NCBI RefSeq assembly: GCF_001625215.2
Contig: NC_030381.2
Location: 43,460,689 to 43,524,688, forward strand
Direction: 5' to 3'
DNA: 64,000 nucleotides
Origin: Daucus carota subsp. sativus
Taxonomy: Eukaryota > Streptophyta > Magnoliopsida > Apiales > Apiaceae
The position numbers and the translations under genes were made by a program. How positions within the stretch are numbered: position 1 is the stretch's first letter; every line of letters starts with the position of its first letter. Positions 31,561 through 42,457 of the stretch are shown in pieces. A model generated the notes under the pieces. That model had not been told where the DNA came from. It was given only the letters and a program-made list of their open reading frames with translations, and ran no database searches.

Positions 31561-32792
31561 TTGATTCCTAAATGCTCATAAAAGTTACAAAAATGTTGAC
31601 GTTCTAGCTAGGCTTTAATGACCCCAACTAAAAGTGGGGTTGCAATGAAGGAGCTGGTGTGAGCCGATCTTAAAGTCCTCTTCAATTACCAGATACATGG
31701 TCTATGAACAGCATTCTAAAGATTAAACACTTTTACAGTTTTACTCCTAATTATTATCAAGTCGTCGTCTGAGCTGGCATATTGAAATGGTCTTTGGGGA
31801 GACGGGTTTATAGTCTCGGTCCTATAATCTCTGGCGGAGACAATTGTCCAAACTTTTAAAATTTTATATTTTGTGACAAAGCAATTGTATATGCTCCTAT
31901 TTTTGTAGAGTAACAATCAAACACACGTATATGCAAATTTATATGCTCCTTTGATCTCCATCTTTCTGACAAAACCCTGGTTAATCGACTCTATCTGGCC
32001 CAAAAAGGTAACCGATTGTGATCTATATGACTATATATAGCTTGCTGCCAACTTGATTTTCAATTTTAACCTATTAAAATCTTGTTTGTTGTTTGTGTTG
32101 GAATAAAATATGATCTTGACAAGCCATTTTTCTAATAACTCGAGGCTTCGGAACTTGAAACTTCGACAAATATGATCATTTAAGATGTTTAAATATATTT
32201 TGGTTCCATTTTTGTACTGAAATTCAACCGAATTCAACATTTATATTTTAAGCAGCAATGAAATTTAATTTATCTGTTTTCATGCATGTTCATAAGGACA
32301 ACCACAGGTCCACAGCATTTGAATCATGAGATCTAGCTAAACCCAATAAACCAAACTGGATATATATTCATGCAGGTCCAAAAAACACACACGATGTTTG
32401 GATCATGGGCCCTGAACCGCCCATAAACTAAACAACTAAACTGGGTATAAGATCTTACTGTTGATTTTCGTCTCAAATCAAAGAACAAACTTAATATTTT
32501 TGTGTTCATTTATTGTGTTTGTGCAGAAAATTGCTGGGTCCAACTACACTTCTACTTTTCGAAAAGACAACAGCAGTACACTCTTAAAGTATCAATATCA
32601 CCATGCCCATTTAAAACTTCATCCACTACAACTGCATTAAAGCCAAGCCACAACATTGGCTCACCAATTCTCCCCCCTCTCATTCAATCAAGCCAACTAC
32701 TTAAATACTTGTTCACTTTTACCCCTTTCACTATTCATACAAGCCACATTACATTTCTCACTACTCTTTCAAGCTCTTTCTTCTTTGTAACC
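31561..32792. other. Intergenic and 5' flank of the EDGP-like gene
   Basis: The left part is the tail of duplication unit B. From about 32100 the sequence is unique. No gene was seen; an open frame continues upstream of the EDGP-like ATG only from a GTG codon and lacks any motif. Confidence 0.5.
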
Positions 32793-34058
32793 ATGGCCTC
32801 TAATAGCACTCCAACATATATATACTTTCTCCTCATCTCCTCTCTTGCCCTCCCTCTCATTTCTTCACCTATCAAAACCCTAGTCCTCCCCATTGCAAAA
32901 CACTCCTCAACTTCACAATACCTAACAACTCTTTACCAAAGAACTCCTTTAGTACCCATCAACCTTGTCATCAATCTTGGAGGACCCTTTCTGTGGGTCA
33001 GTTGTGACAACTCAAGATACAATTCCTCGTCGTATCGATCCGCTCAATGCAAATCCCCCCTATGTTCACTCACACACAAGTTTCTCAACATCCAACCACA
33101 ATGTAGCAACAACACTTGCATGATCACAGCTGAAAATGTCATCACAAGCAAAATCTCATCCGGGAGTCTGAGCATCGACGTCTTAAGCCTCCGCGCCACC
33201 AATGGCCTTAACCCCACAAATTTAACATCAATTCCTAGGTTCGTCTTCTGGTGTGCACCGGAGTTTCTATTACAAGGTCTTCCTAGTGGATCCACAGGAA
33301 TACTCGGCCTTGGCCACAGCCAATTATCCTTACCAACACAGCTCGCAAATCAGTACAATTTTACCGAAAAATTCGCCATTTGCTTATCTCCATCAACTAA
33401 CTCTAACGGTGTTATATTCATAGGAGAGGAGCCTTATGTATTCTTCCCCGGCATTGACATTTCCAAAATACTTATCTACACTCCTCTGGCTATAACATCA
33501 AAAAATGCCCGTGAATTTTCAGATCCCCACGAATATTGGATTAATGTTCGATACATAAGAATAAACGGGAGACACGTCCCCTTAAACTCATCTTACACAA
33601 AAATTAAAACGAAGTTTAGTACCATTAATCCCTACACTATCTTAGAAACTTCTGTATACAATTCGGTAACAAACTATTTTATCCGCGAGGCTATTGCTGC
33701 AAATAATACATTAGTGGACGAGGTCGCGCCGTTTCGAGTTTGTTTCAGCACGGCAGAGGAGACGGGAAGTTTAACAAGACCAGGGATGCCATTTGTGGAT
33801 CTGATGTTGCAGAGTGAAATTGTGTTTTGGAGGATTTTCGAGCCAAATTTAATGGTGCCGGTGAACAACAATACTGCATGCTTAGGGTTTTTGGATGGTG
33901 GGATTAACCAAAAGTATGGGATCATTGTTGGGGGTTATCAGCTGGAAGATAATTTTGTAGAATTTGATATGGTGAAATCGAGGTTAGGATTTACTTCTTC
34001 ATTGTTGCTGAGGGAGACTAGTTGTGACAGTTTTAACTTCACGAATAATAGTGGTTGA
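32793..34058 (+). CDS. EDGP / xylanase-inhibitor-like pseudo-aspartic protease
   Basis: 421 residues from the ATG at 32793, intronless. That ATG is chosen over an upstream GTG because it directly precedes a signal peptide (residues 1-25, YFLLISSLALPLISS). The pepsin-like fold of the TAXI/EDGP group is complete: INLGGPFLWVSCD, about a dozen cysteines in the family pattern, GLGHSQLSLPTQLA and a C-terminal GFTSSLL block. The first catalytic Asp position is Asn61 and the second region reads TILETS (282-287) rather than D[TS]G, so it should not be a protease. Relatives such as carrot EDGP and xyloglucanase/xylanase inhibitors bind and block microbial glycosidases in the cell wall. Several N-glycosylation sequons are present. 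Confidence 0.9.
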   Translation: MASNSTPTYIYFLLISSLALPLISSPIKTLVLPIAKHSSTSQYLTTLYQRTPLVPINLVINLGGPFLWVSCDNSRYNSSSYRSAQCKSPLCSLTHKFLNIQPQCSNNTCMITAENVITSKISSGSLSIDVLSLRATNGLNPTNLTSIPRFVFWCAPEFLLQGLPSGSTGILGLGHSQLSLPTQLANQYNFTEKFAICLSPSTNSNGVIFIGEEPYVFFPGIDISKILIYTPLAITSKNAREFSDPHEYWINVRYIRINGRHVPLNSSYTKIKTKFSTINPYTILETSVYNSVTNYFIREAIAANNTLVDEVAPFRVCFSTAEETGSLTRPGMPFVDLMLQSEIVFWRIFEPNLMVPVNNNTACLGFLDGGINQKYGIIVGGYQLEDNFVEFDMVKSRLGFTSSLLLRETSCDSFNFTNNSG

Positions 34059-35399
34059 TAGTAGTTAATTAAGCAGATACTACTATTCGAGCTGTAATAA
34101 AACGTTTTTAACTGATAGTTGACAGATGTATCAAAGGTTCGGTCACGCATTTTAAAGTTTATCAATCATATAATTACATTATTTATTTTTAAAATTTTGT
34201 TTTTGTCAATAAAAATTTATATATGAAATTTCCGTTTACAAGAGAAATATTAAGAAAATAAATTTCGGAACCACACAGTCAATGCACCTTAACTTACATG
34301 CCCAAAGTCAACTAACTCATCTAATTTGGGATGGAGGGAATATTAGTAATATAATTTTAGCGGCCTAATTAATTGCCTAGTTTTTCAGTACTCTATTATG
34401 AAAAAAACACATATATACCAGTAAAAAAATTATATAAATATTATTGCTTTGGAGATCACATAATTTATTAAAAATTATAAGTATATTATTTCACAAAACA
34501 TATTCTACGAAAATCATTAGAAAACTTATTTAAGCCTCTGACACGAATCATGTAAAACCAAAATTAGACATGAATTGAATTAGATCCATCCAAACACATG
34601 CTAAAATTTATTATAACAAAAAATAGATCATAGTACAAAAAAATCGATCCGAAACCAATCCAATTATCCGAATTTTTCATTATAGTTAGGTCCTCCCTTA
34701 AAGATTTTAGTTTGTAGACAAAAGAAAGTAAGGTCATAAAAGCAGACTGATATTACATGTTTTCATTCTTCGATCACTGCAGGTAAGTTTGAATCACATT
34801 TTTAGTCTTTTTGTGTGGTCAATATATATTTTCTAATTTTTGAGTTGACAATGTTTTACCGAACATCTTAACGGTGAATTGTGCACTGCAGACCATCGAA
34901 TCGAAGTATGGTAGTACGGAGTTATTTACTACTTCACATCATATAGTCTGTATCTGAAATTAGCTGAGGACTCTTATTTATATCCACAAATTGAGGGAGG
35001 TTTACATGTACCTAATGAATTAACGAACGGTCACGGCTACGTCTGGTATGCTTTGCAAACAAAAATTTGTACCAAATTAAGTAAAGTTTCGTGTTATGAA
35101 CTTTTTATTTTTTTTCCCGCCTTTATAAAAACATTGTAAAATCACTTAACTCTTGACTTCTTTGTTGCAAGAACATGATGCTTAAGGCTTACAATCTAGA
35201 TCAACCAATGGCTAGCTATATATCGGGGGAGAACATGAGTTGGCTCATCTCAGTTTTAAAAAAATTAAAACCGGAGTCATATGTATATTCGGTTTTTAAA
35301 AAATTGACTAGAATCGAATTAATGATTCCGTTTAGATCGCAAACAATTCCACGTACGATCAAGCCGCTTAGAAAGATGTAGTACTACACTTTAGGCATA
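34059..35399. other. Intergenic, no gene seen
   Basis: AT-rich. CTAATTTGGGATGGAGGGA near 34320-34340 resembles one Stowaway end, but I could not find the partner end. The 68-residue frame at 35175-35381 has no motif. Confidence 0.45.
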
Positions 35400-35408
35400 A
35401 TAGATGCA

Positions 35409-35674
35409 GGTCGAGGTCCCTAACATAAGTTTGTCGGGAACCTGTTATTTAGTTTATAAATTTTTGAATATCCGGCAGTCAGGATTGTAACAAAATTTTA
35501 ATACATACTCGTACAACAGTTTTTAAGCGTTCAACGTATATTATAATCCTAACCACTGGATAGGGCATTCGGTCGGTTCGGTCCGGTTCACTGGGTACTG
35601 GATATTGATCCAACCGCCAAGAACCCGTAGGCTTCGTAATTAGTCCTAACATACGGAAGCCAGGGACCTCGACC
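35409..35674. mobile_element. MITE with 13-bp inverted ends and 9-bp duplication (Mutator-like)
   Basis: GGTCGAGGTCCCT (35409-35421) and its exact complement AGGGACCTCGACC (35662-35674) are flanked by ATAGATGCA (35400-35408) and ATAGATGTA (35675-35683), a 9-bp duplication with one mismatch. Confidence 0.7.
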
Positions 35675-35793
35675 ATAGATGTAGTCAGACTTTGTAATCA
35701 ATTTTGAACTCATATTTGTAAAATTCTCACTTCAGCAAAACATCAATTGATTCAAATATGATTCCTTTTCAAATGTGGTTCCTTAATTTTATA

Positions 35794-36691
35794 CTCCCTC
35801 CGTCCCCTCCAATTCTTATCGTTTGAAATTGACTGTTCGGCACGCATTTTAAAACTCATATAAAATATAGTTATATAACTTATATTTTATAATTTTTTTT
35901 TTCTGTATAAAAATTTAAACATTAGATTTTTATTCAGAAAAAGAAAATTTTAAAAATAATGTATGGAGCTATATTTTATATAAGCCTTAAAATGCGTGCC
36001 GAACCCTCCATTCTAAACGATAAGAATTGGAGGTAGGGGTGTACACGGGTTGGTGAAACCGACCAACCCGATCCAAACCGATCATATTTCGGCCGATCCA
36101 ATCCGAAATTTTTTAACCCGATTAATAATTGGATTGAAATAGTATTAACCCGATTTAATTGGGTTGGACATGGGTTTCGGGTTTTATAAACCGATCCAAC
36201 CCAACCCGATTGAAAAATATGAGAACATATTGAATTTATCCATCTCATCACATATTAGCCTAATCCAATTAGTTTTATTGTATTTGTGTGCCCTAAATTT
36301 AATATATTCATTTTTGTTTGCTATTTAAATATATATGAGAATAAATTTATGAGTGAGAATATGAGATTAAATTTATGAATATATTTGTTTATTATTTGTC
36401 ACTACTTATTTTTTTAACTAAATTCAATTTTATGTCTTTGACAAGATTGTTAAAGTAATTTTTAGTGTAAAAAATTTGATGTTGAAGACCTATTTGACAC
36501 TGATGATTATAACCAAACCAATCCGAACCGATCCAAACCGAAGTACTACAAATTGGTTTGGGTTACAAATTTATACGGTTCGGGTTGGGTTGAAATTTTG
36601 AAAACCCGATTTAATGGGGTCGGGTCGATAAATTCCGCTAACCCGCCCAACCCGAACCGTGTACACCCCTAATTGGAGGGGACGGAGGGAG
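35794..36691. mobile_element. Stowaway-like MITE carrying a nested hAT-like MITE
   Basis: Ends CTCCCTCCGTCCCCTCCAATT and AATTGGAGGGGACGGAGGGAG are inverted and flanked by TA (35792-35793, 36692-36693). The true length without the inserted element (36034-36671) and one copy of its duplication is about 250 bp. Confidence 0.88.
36034..36671. mobile_element. hAT-like MITE nested in a Stowaway (638 bp)
   Basis: TAGGGGTGTACAC at the left and GTGTACACCCCTA at the right are perfect inverted ends. An 8-bp duplication ATTGGAGG lies at 36026-36033 and 36672-36679, inside the right arm of the host Stowaway. Sub-terminal AACCCGA/CCGATCC repeats are rich on both sides. 8 bp and TAGGGGTG ends are hAT features. 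Confidence 0.88.
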
Positions 36692-36905
36692 TAACAGGTT
36701 TAGGGAAAAAAAAAATACATGGTGCCGCTGGTTACTGGTATATATATATATGCTAATATTTCAGAGGGCAATATCTTTATGTAAAAGCCAAACTCAGAAA
36801 CACTAAACTTCGGTAGTGATTTCGGTTCAGTTTTATAGAATTTGATTTTTACCGGTTCCGGATCGTTATTGCTGTTTAATTGGTCGGTTTTTTGCTTAGC
36901 CATAC

Positions 36906-36913
36906 TATAAATA
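36906..36913 (+). promoter_or_regulatory. TATA box of the decarboxylase gene
   Basis: TATAAATA, 101 bp before the ATG at 37014. Confidence 0.6.
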
Positions 36914-37013
36914 CCTGAAGAATTCTTCATACCTCAGTAAGCTTTCACCCTGCATTACTTTGAAATCATAATTCCTCAGTTCTCAATCTCAAGAATTATC
37001 TTCCCATTTCCCA

Positions 37014-38452
37014 ATGAATACATTTGATACTGAAGATTTTAGAAAGCAAGCCCACCTAATTATCGATTTTCTTGCGGATTACTATCAAAACATCGAAAAA
37101 TTTCCCGTCAGAAGCCAGGTTTCACCCGGTTATCTTGGCGAAATTTTGCCAGATTCGGCTCCACACGACCCTGAACCGATAGAGAAAATTCTTGAAGATG
37201 TACGAAGTAATATAATCCCTGGCATCACGCATTGGCAAAGTCCTAACTTCTTTGCTTATTTCCCCTCTTGTGGTAGTACAGCTGGTTTTCTTGGTGAAAT
37301 GCTTGCTAACGGTTTTAATGTCGTCGGCTTTAATTGGATATCTTCACCAGCTGCAACCGAGCTCGAAACCATTGTCATGGATTGGCTTGGAAAAATGCTG
37401 CAACTCCCCGAAGCCTTTCTTTTTTCGGGTGGTGGCGGTGGCGTTTTGCAAGGGACTACTTGTGAAGCTATGCTGTGTACACTTGTGGCGGCCAGAGACA
37501 GAACATTAAGGGAACAGGGGATGGAGAATTTCGATAAGTTGGTTGTTTATTGCTCAGATCAAACTCATTCTGCTTTGTTAAAGGCTGCCAAAATTTCTGG
37601 ATAAAACCCAAGAATTTTCGGTCAATTAAAACAAGTAAATCGTCGAATTTTCAGCTTTGTCCTGTGCAACTAGAACTGGAAATTCTGTCTGATGTCCAAA
37701 ATGGGCTAATTCCTCTGTTTTTGTGTGTTACCATCGGGACGACTCCATCGACTGCAGTTGATCCATTGGCGACGCTCTCAGAGGTGGCGAAAAAGTACAA
37801 ATTATGGGTTCATGTTGATGCTGCATATGCTGGAAGTGCCTGTATTTGCCCCGAGTTTCGACACTTTCTTGATGGCTTAGAAAATGTAAATTCATTTAGT
37901 ATGAATGCACATAAGTGGTTCTTAACAACTCTGGATTGTTGTTGTCTTTGGGTCAATGACCCGAGTGCTCTTATAAAATCTCTCTCGACTTACCCCGAGT
38001 TCTTGAGGAATCATGCTAGCGAATCCAACAAGGTGGTGGACTATAAAGACTGGCAGATAATGCTGAGCAGGCGATTTCGAGCACTGAAATTATGGTTTGT
38101 TTTGAGAAGCTATGGAGTTGAGAAGCTAAGGGAGTTTATAAGGGTTCATGTGGAAATGGCCAAGTATTTTGAAGGGCTGGTGGCAATGGACCAAAGATTT
38201 GAAGTTGTGGTGCCTAGACTTTTTGCTATGGTCTGTTTTCGAGTGGTTTGTTGTGGTGAAAATGATGTGAATGAGATCAACGAGAAGTTGTTGGAGTCGG
38301 TTAATCAGTCTGGTCGAATCTACGTGAGTCACGCGGTGTTGGACGGGGTTTATGTAATCCGTTTTGCCATAGGAGCAACCTTAACAGATTATAGTCATGT
38401 GAGTGCAGCTTGGGAGGTGGTACAGGAGCATGCAGATGCCTTGCTAGCTTGA
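37014..38452 (+). pseudogene. Aromatic amino acid (tyrosine-type) decarboxylase with one frameshift
   Basis: A nearly full-length, intronless group II PLP decarboxylase. The first frame (37014-37604) covers [30 protein letters not shown] and the [15 protein letters not shown] block, then stops at TAA 37602-37604 right after AAKISG. The next family residues (KPKNFR onward) continue in another frame to 38452. The break fits the loss of a single base near 37600. The second part keeps the VDAAYAGSA motif, the PLP lysine in NAHKWF (Lys codon 37913-37915) and VVDYKDWQ, whose Tyr (38042-38044) marks decarboxylases rather than aldehyde synthases. Nothing else is damaged, so this is either a very young pseudogene or a sequencing error. 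An active form would make tyramine, dopamine or a related amine in the cytosol. The N-terminus is about 20 residues shorter than typical plant enzymes. Confidence 0.88.
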
Positions 38453-38670
38453 TGGTTGGTATTCACGTTGTTACATTTAAAGGCTACTTGTTCTTTGTTA
38501 TCGACAGCCGGAGATAGAATAATTTTACTGTTTTTCTATAGTGTGGTCATGTGCACACAATAAAAACTAACTCGTATGAGTTTGTTGCATTTTTATTGGT
38601 CATCTAATAAGGATGACCCCTGCATTTACACAGTCTTCCAATTAAAAACACCAAACTCATCAATAATACT
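38453..38670. other. 3' flank of the decarboxylase
   Basis: Probable 3' UTR and short AT-rich DNA; no gene seen. Confidence 0.45.
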
Positions 38671-38674
38671 CCTA

Positions 38675-38915
38675 CCATCTCATATTATATGTCTTGTTTT
38701 GACTAATGAATAGTTAAATTGATTAGATTTTAACCATAAATTATATATATTATCTGAATTCAAAAGATTAAAAAACTTACTTTATTAGAAAATATATCTA
38801 ATTTCCTTCAAAATCCATTTTTCAGATTTTTAAAATAATTAATAATTTTTTTTAATTAATGGTTGAAATTTGGTCAAATTGACCTTGTACTAGTCAAAAG
38901 AGGACACATAATAGA
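38675..38915. mobile_element. AT-rich MITE, intact relative of the one split at 13715-14235
   Basis: Starts near TATTATATGTCTTGTTTTGA and ends near TAGTCAAAAGAGGACACATAATA, imperfectly inverted. The interior (AGAAAATATATCTAAT, CCTTCAAA, TTAATTAATGGT) matches both sides of the broken copy. Exact ends are uncertain. Confidence 0.5.
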
Positions 38916-38949
38916 GCATGTGTCTATGGACACCCATCTACTAGATACT

Positions 38950-39285
38950 GTTTGGGGTTGCTGTTGCAGAGCAACAACAGTTTTTTGCTAAAAAACAGGT
39001 GAAAAACTGTTTGGTAAATCTACAAGCAGCTATTCTGAACAGCAGTTTTTAGCTGGAAAGCTGCTTTTTGTCCTCCCATGCTTTTGGAAAAAGCTGCTTT
39101 CTGCTTTTGCAGGAATCTGTTACAAATTTCATTATCAAACCTCACCACAAAAAATATTTTATTATATTAAAATTTAAAATAAGCAATATCAAAAACATTA
39201 CCAAACAATTATCTGATTTCTACAACAGCATTTTTTCTGATCACACAACAATTTTTAACAGCACTCCCAAACATGACCCTAAAAC
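38950..39285. mobile_element. Possible MITE with CTGTTTGGGG ends
   Basis: CTGTTTGGGGTTGCTGTT at the left is roughly inverted by AACAGCACTCCCAAACAT at the right, with AACAGCAGTTTTTAGCT-like subrepeats inside. I could not define the target duplication. A related fragment lies near 63050-63110. Confidence 0.4.
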
Positions 39286-39395
39286 CCATAATCTTAATAT
39301 GCATGTATCGGAATGACCTCCTTTATCAGCGTTAATTAAAACATCGACTCACCTCTATTATATCATTTAATGTTTAGCACTGCTCTTAAATAAGA

Positions 39396-40594
39396 TGAAA
39401 TTACACACCTAGAGGGGGGGTGAATAGGTGTTATGGCTAATATACCCGATTTTTATAAGTTACCGAATAATTAATCTGTCAAAGACAGCCTGCTGTTAAT
39501 TTTCAGAGTAAACAGTTAGCCTGCTAATAAGATAAATGCAATGCAGATATTGTAAAGCAGTATGCTAGCAACACCAAGAATTTTAGCCAGGTTCGACCCC
39601 TATCCCTAATGGTCTACGTCCTGGTCCCCTACCAACTGGTAAGAGATTATATTATTAATCAAGAAATGTCAACGATTACAAGATTCAATAATATAACTCC
39701 CTTTCTCCCTTGTTCCTGTTATCAGCCTGCTGAAACCCCTGAACCACGAACCAAAAGCCTAACAAGACCTATACTTCCCAAGTATACTCTTTTAGCTAAC
39801 TAGTTCCCTTGTTCCCTTGTTTCACAAGCTGGATACACAGCAACAAAACATTACACCTTGAACAATACAATGAATAAGTGTAATACAACCGAAACTATGA
39901 ACTCTCGATATAGATATATATGCAAATATAAGTACTAGAGCTCAACAAAAGATTTAGCAATGTAAAGAGTTGTATTTCAGAAAGCTTGGTGTGTTCTCCT
40001 TGTTATGAAAACCGAAACCACACTCAAGTTTATATACATCATACCAACGGTCATAATCCAACAAATTTCCCAACGATCTTGGTAACAACCTCACGTTTAA
40101 ATTTGAATTGAATGATGAACGTTTGAATGAAGTAAAATTACTGAGTAAAAGATAAACCACTTTTGAAATCATCTCAGTAAAGAAATTTAAACTAAAACCC
40201 GTTTGAAACAAAATAGGAGTTTGTTAAAGATAAGATCAATTTGAAAATAAAATCTCCTATCTGTTAGAAAAACATTTTTGAATGAAACTCTTTATAAAAC
40301 TGAGCTCTAATATTTATATCAGATATATATAAATATTAGAATCCTTACAAAGTCATTTCCTATTAAATCTCCATGAAAATAGACTTTGATCTTTATCCGA
40401 TTGATTCTCTGTTCACGCTGTTAGCCTGCTGATAGCTTGTAAATATCCCTGTAAGCTTGCTGACAGCTATAATCATGCTAACATCCTGAAATACTGTTAG
40501 TCCGCATAAACAACCTTTGATAGCATGCTAACACATATCAGTTTCATGTTATTAGCTTGCTGTTAGTGTCATCATCAAAACCTTGAGAGTATCA
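39396..40594 (-). repeat. 3' LTR of element 2
   Basis: 1199 bp. On the element strand it begins TGATACTCTC and ends TAATTTCA. The two small open frames inside (64 and 85 codons) recur in both LTRs and are not genes. It contains two AGCTTGCTG and several AGCCTGCT(G/A) words. Confidence 0.95.
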
Positions 40595-40610
40595 ATCTCC
40601 CCCTTTTTGA
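40595..40610 (-). other. Polypurine tract of element 2
   Basis: Directly next to the LTR; on the element strand it reads TCAAAAAGGGGGAGAT. The complement of GGGGGAG also occurs at 40641, 41005 and 43283. Confidence 0.88.
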
Positions 40611-41035
40611 TGATTACACTATATTAGGAAAAGTAATAAACTCCCCCTAAATATAGCAATCTAATATCATTAAACTTTCACAATTATCACAGAGAATATA
40701 ATCTAGCAAATATCTAATTCACAGATATGCATGCAATATTACAGATATTTAACTAACACAGAAACAATTAATCAAAGCAACTTGCATAGATAATTAAAAA
40801 TAATCCTAACCAGGATAAACCACCTGGTATCCAAAATATTATCCAATCAAAAACAACTTAAACAACTTAACTCAGGATAAACCACCTGAGATCACCAAAT
40901 TCAAACCAAACAACTTAGTCTTAAAGCAAATTAAACTTAGGGCCAATAATGTACTTAAGCAGATTAAACAAACTTAAGTAAAGTATTATTAATTTCCTAA
41001 TTTCCTCCCCCTTAATCATTAAAAAGGTGAGAAAA

Positions 41036-42457
41036 TCAAGTTCCAGGCTTGTCCTGATCATCCTTCTCCAGTCCAAACTTCTTGGCAAGTTCTGCCGCAA
41101 CCGCGTTCCTAGCCAGCATCTCTTCCCCTGCAGCAGCATACTTGGAGTCTGTGCCAGCAGCCTCCTTTAAAGCTTCCAGACATGTTCTCGGCTGTGGGCT
41201 ATCAGTAACATCATCCTCTGAAGTAAAAGTGGCCTTGACATCAGAAGAACCACCTGACCCATACATCCGCTTGCAGAGTTCATAAGCAAAACTTCCAGAG
41301 CTGCATTTTTCAGAAGCAGTGGAAGTCCTAGCCCCAAACATCATATCCTTCCAGAAAGCAAACTGAGAATTCAACTCAACCATCTTCTCAGATAACTGCT
41401 TCTGGCCAGCCAACACCTCCTTGTGATTTGCTCGAAGCTCATCCATGTATTCTTGAATTTCTTGAGCAGAAATTCCCAGATCAATGACATTAACAGACTG
41501 TGCAGGAGGTGGGGGTGAAGGTACTTCAACAACCAACAAACCATCTTTATCCAACTTTAGATTTGACTGAGCCAAGAATTTGACATCAAGAAATTCTTTG
41601 GCCATCACACTCTCTTCACCAGCAAACGAAACCCCAAACCATTCAAAAACTCTTGTCAACAGTAAACCATAAGGCAAGCCACCAGAAGACTTCCCTTCCA
41701 CAGAATCAATCATATTTTTCAGAATCAAGTCTGGCAAATCAAACTTTCTCCCAGCCAGAATCATGGAAACAACAACAATATCCTGTGACGACAAATTGGA
41801 CCTAGTACCTAACCTAGGACTCACATTCTCAATTGACAGCTTGAACAGGGCTTGTGCTAGTGGTACTAACTGTGTAGTAGATGGAAAAATACCCTCAGAA
41901 ACACTTTCAAGACCAGTGATTATCTTCAACTGATCCTGATGAGAAAAACCCTCAATATTTTTCGGACCGCGTTTGGTGTGAACAGACACAGTGGATGGAG
42001 AAACTCGCAAAATAGCACCCAAAAACATGGAAGATAAACATATCTTGACATCAGACACATATGACACATATTGATCAGACCCAGTAGATTGAAGATTTGC
42101 ATAGAATTCTCGCACTAAAGCAGGGTAACACAACTTAGGCAAATCAACCAGAAAAGATTGAAACCCTAGGTCCTCAAACAACTTAACAATCCCACAATTA
42201 TAAAAGGCTTTTCCAGAAAGGGGCTTACCCAAGATAACCTTTCGGCCGGCGAGACCTCGAACAGCTAACATCTCGGACTTGGGTTTCTTCTGAGTAGACT
42301 CGATTCCAATCTCATCTCGATTTACCCCAGAAATCTCATCACCGCTCTCAACAGTCACGAACTCTTCATCTTCCTCATCAACCAGCTTTCGCTTTTGCGA
42401 GACAGAGGATGGCTGAGGAGTGTGTGCCTTCACATTTGCCCTAGTTTTCTTCCTCAT
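41036..42457 (-). CDS. ORF3 of element 2, Sirevirus 'envelope-like' / plant-transposon-domain protein
   Basis: 473 residues. The ATG at 42455-42457 is preferred over a longer upstream extension, which has no conserved motif, because it opens a basic segment (MRKKTRANVK, then SQKRKLVDEEDEE) that looks like a nuclear localisation signal. The central 250 residues are the globular domain annotated as 'putative plant transposon protein' in SIRE-like elements (GKAFYNCGIVKLFEDLGF, LVREFYANL, GRKFDLPDLI). A Pro-rich hinge and a coiled-coil-like segment (QEIQEYMDELRANHKEVL) follow. There is no signal peptide or membrane segment. It shares position but little sequence with ORF3 of element 1. Function unknown. 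Confidence 0.82.
   Translation of the reverse strand: MRKKTRANVKAHTPQPSSVSQKRKLVDEEDEEFVTVESGDEISGVNRDEIGIESTQKKPKSEMLAVRGLAGRKVILGKPLSGKAFYNCGIVKLFEDLGFQSFLVDLPKLCYPALVREFYANLQSTGSDQYVSYVSDVKICLSSMFLGAILRVSPSTVSVHTKRGPKNIEGFSHQDQLKIITGLESVSEGIFPSTTQLVPLAQALFKLSIENVSPRLGTRSNLSSQDIVVVSMILAGRKFDLPDLILKNMIDSVEGKSSGGLPYGLLLTRVFEWFGVSFAGEESVMAKEFLDVKFLAQSNLKLDKDGLLVVEVPSPPPPAQSVNVIDLGISAQEIQEYMDELRANHKEVLAGQKQLSEKMVELNSQFAFWKDMMFGARTSTASEKCSSGSFAYELCKRMYGSGGSSDVKATFTSEDDVTDSPQPRTCLEALKEAAGTDSKYAAAGEEMLARNAVAAELAKKFGLEKDDQDKPGT

Larger units (their letters stand above)
27220..32090 (+). repeat. Tandem segmental duplication, unit B (oxidase gene 3)
   Basis: Counterpart of unit A. It is longer mainly because of three insertions absent from unit A: 27331-27794, 28129-28439 and 31362-31551. 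Boundaries are approximate. Confidence 0.75.

Noticed and set aside
32502..32792. 97-codon N-terminal extension of the EDGP-like protein
   Set aside because: It starts with GTG and lacks any motif; the signal peptide follows the ATG at 32793.
39609..40211. Small open frames of 64 and 85 codons inside the LTRs of element 2 (again at 48443-49045)
   Set aside because: They are identical in both LTRs only because the LTRs are duplicates; they have no motif and overlap LTR control regions.
39477..40562. Repeated CTGCTGTTAG-like words first considered as a CRISPR-like or satellite array
   Set aside because: The spacing is irregular and the words also occur in coding regions of the element, so this is not a regular array; reported instead as a dispersed word.
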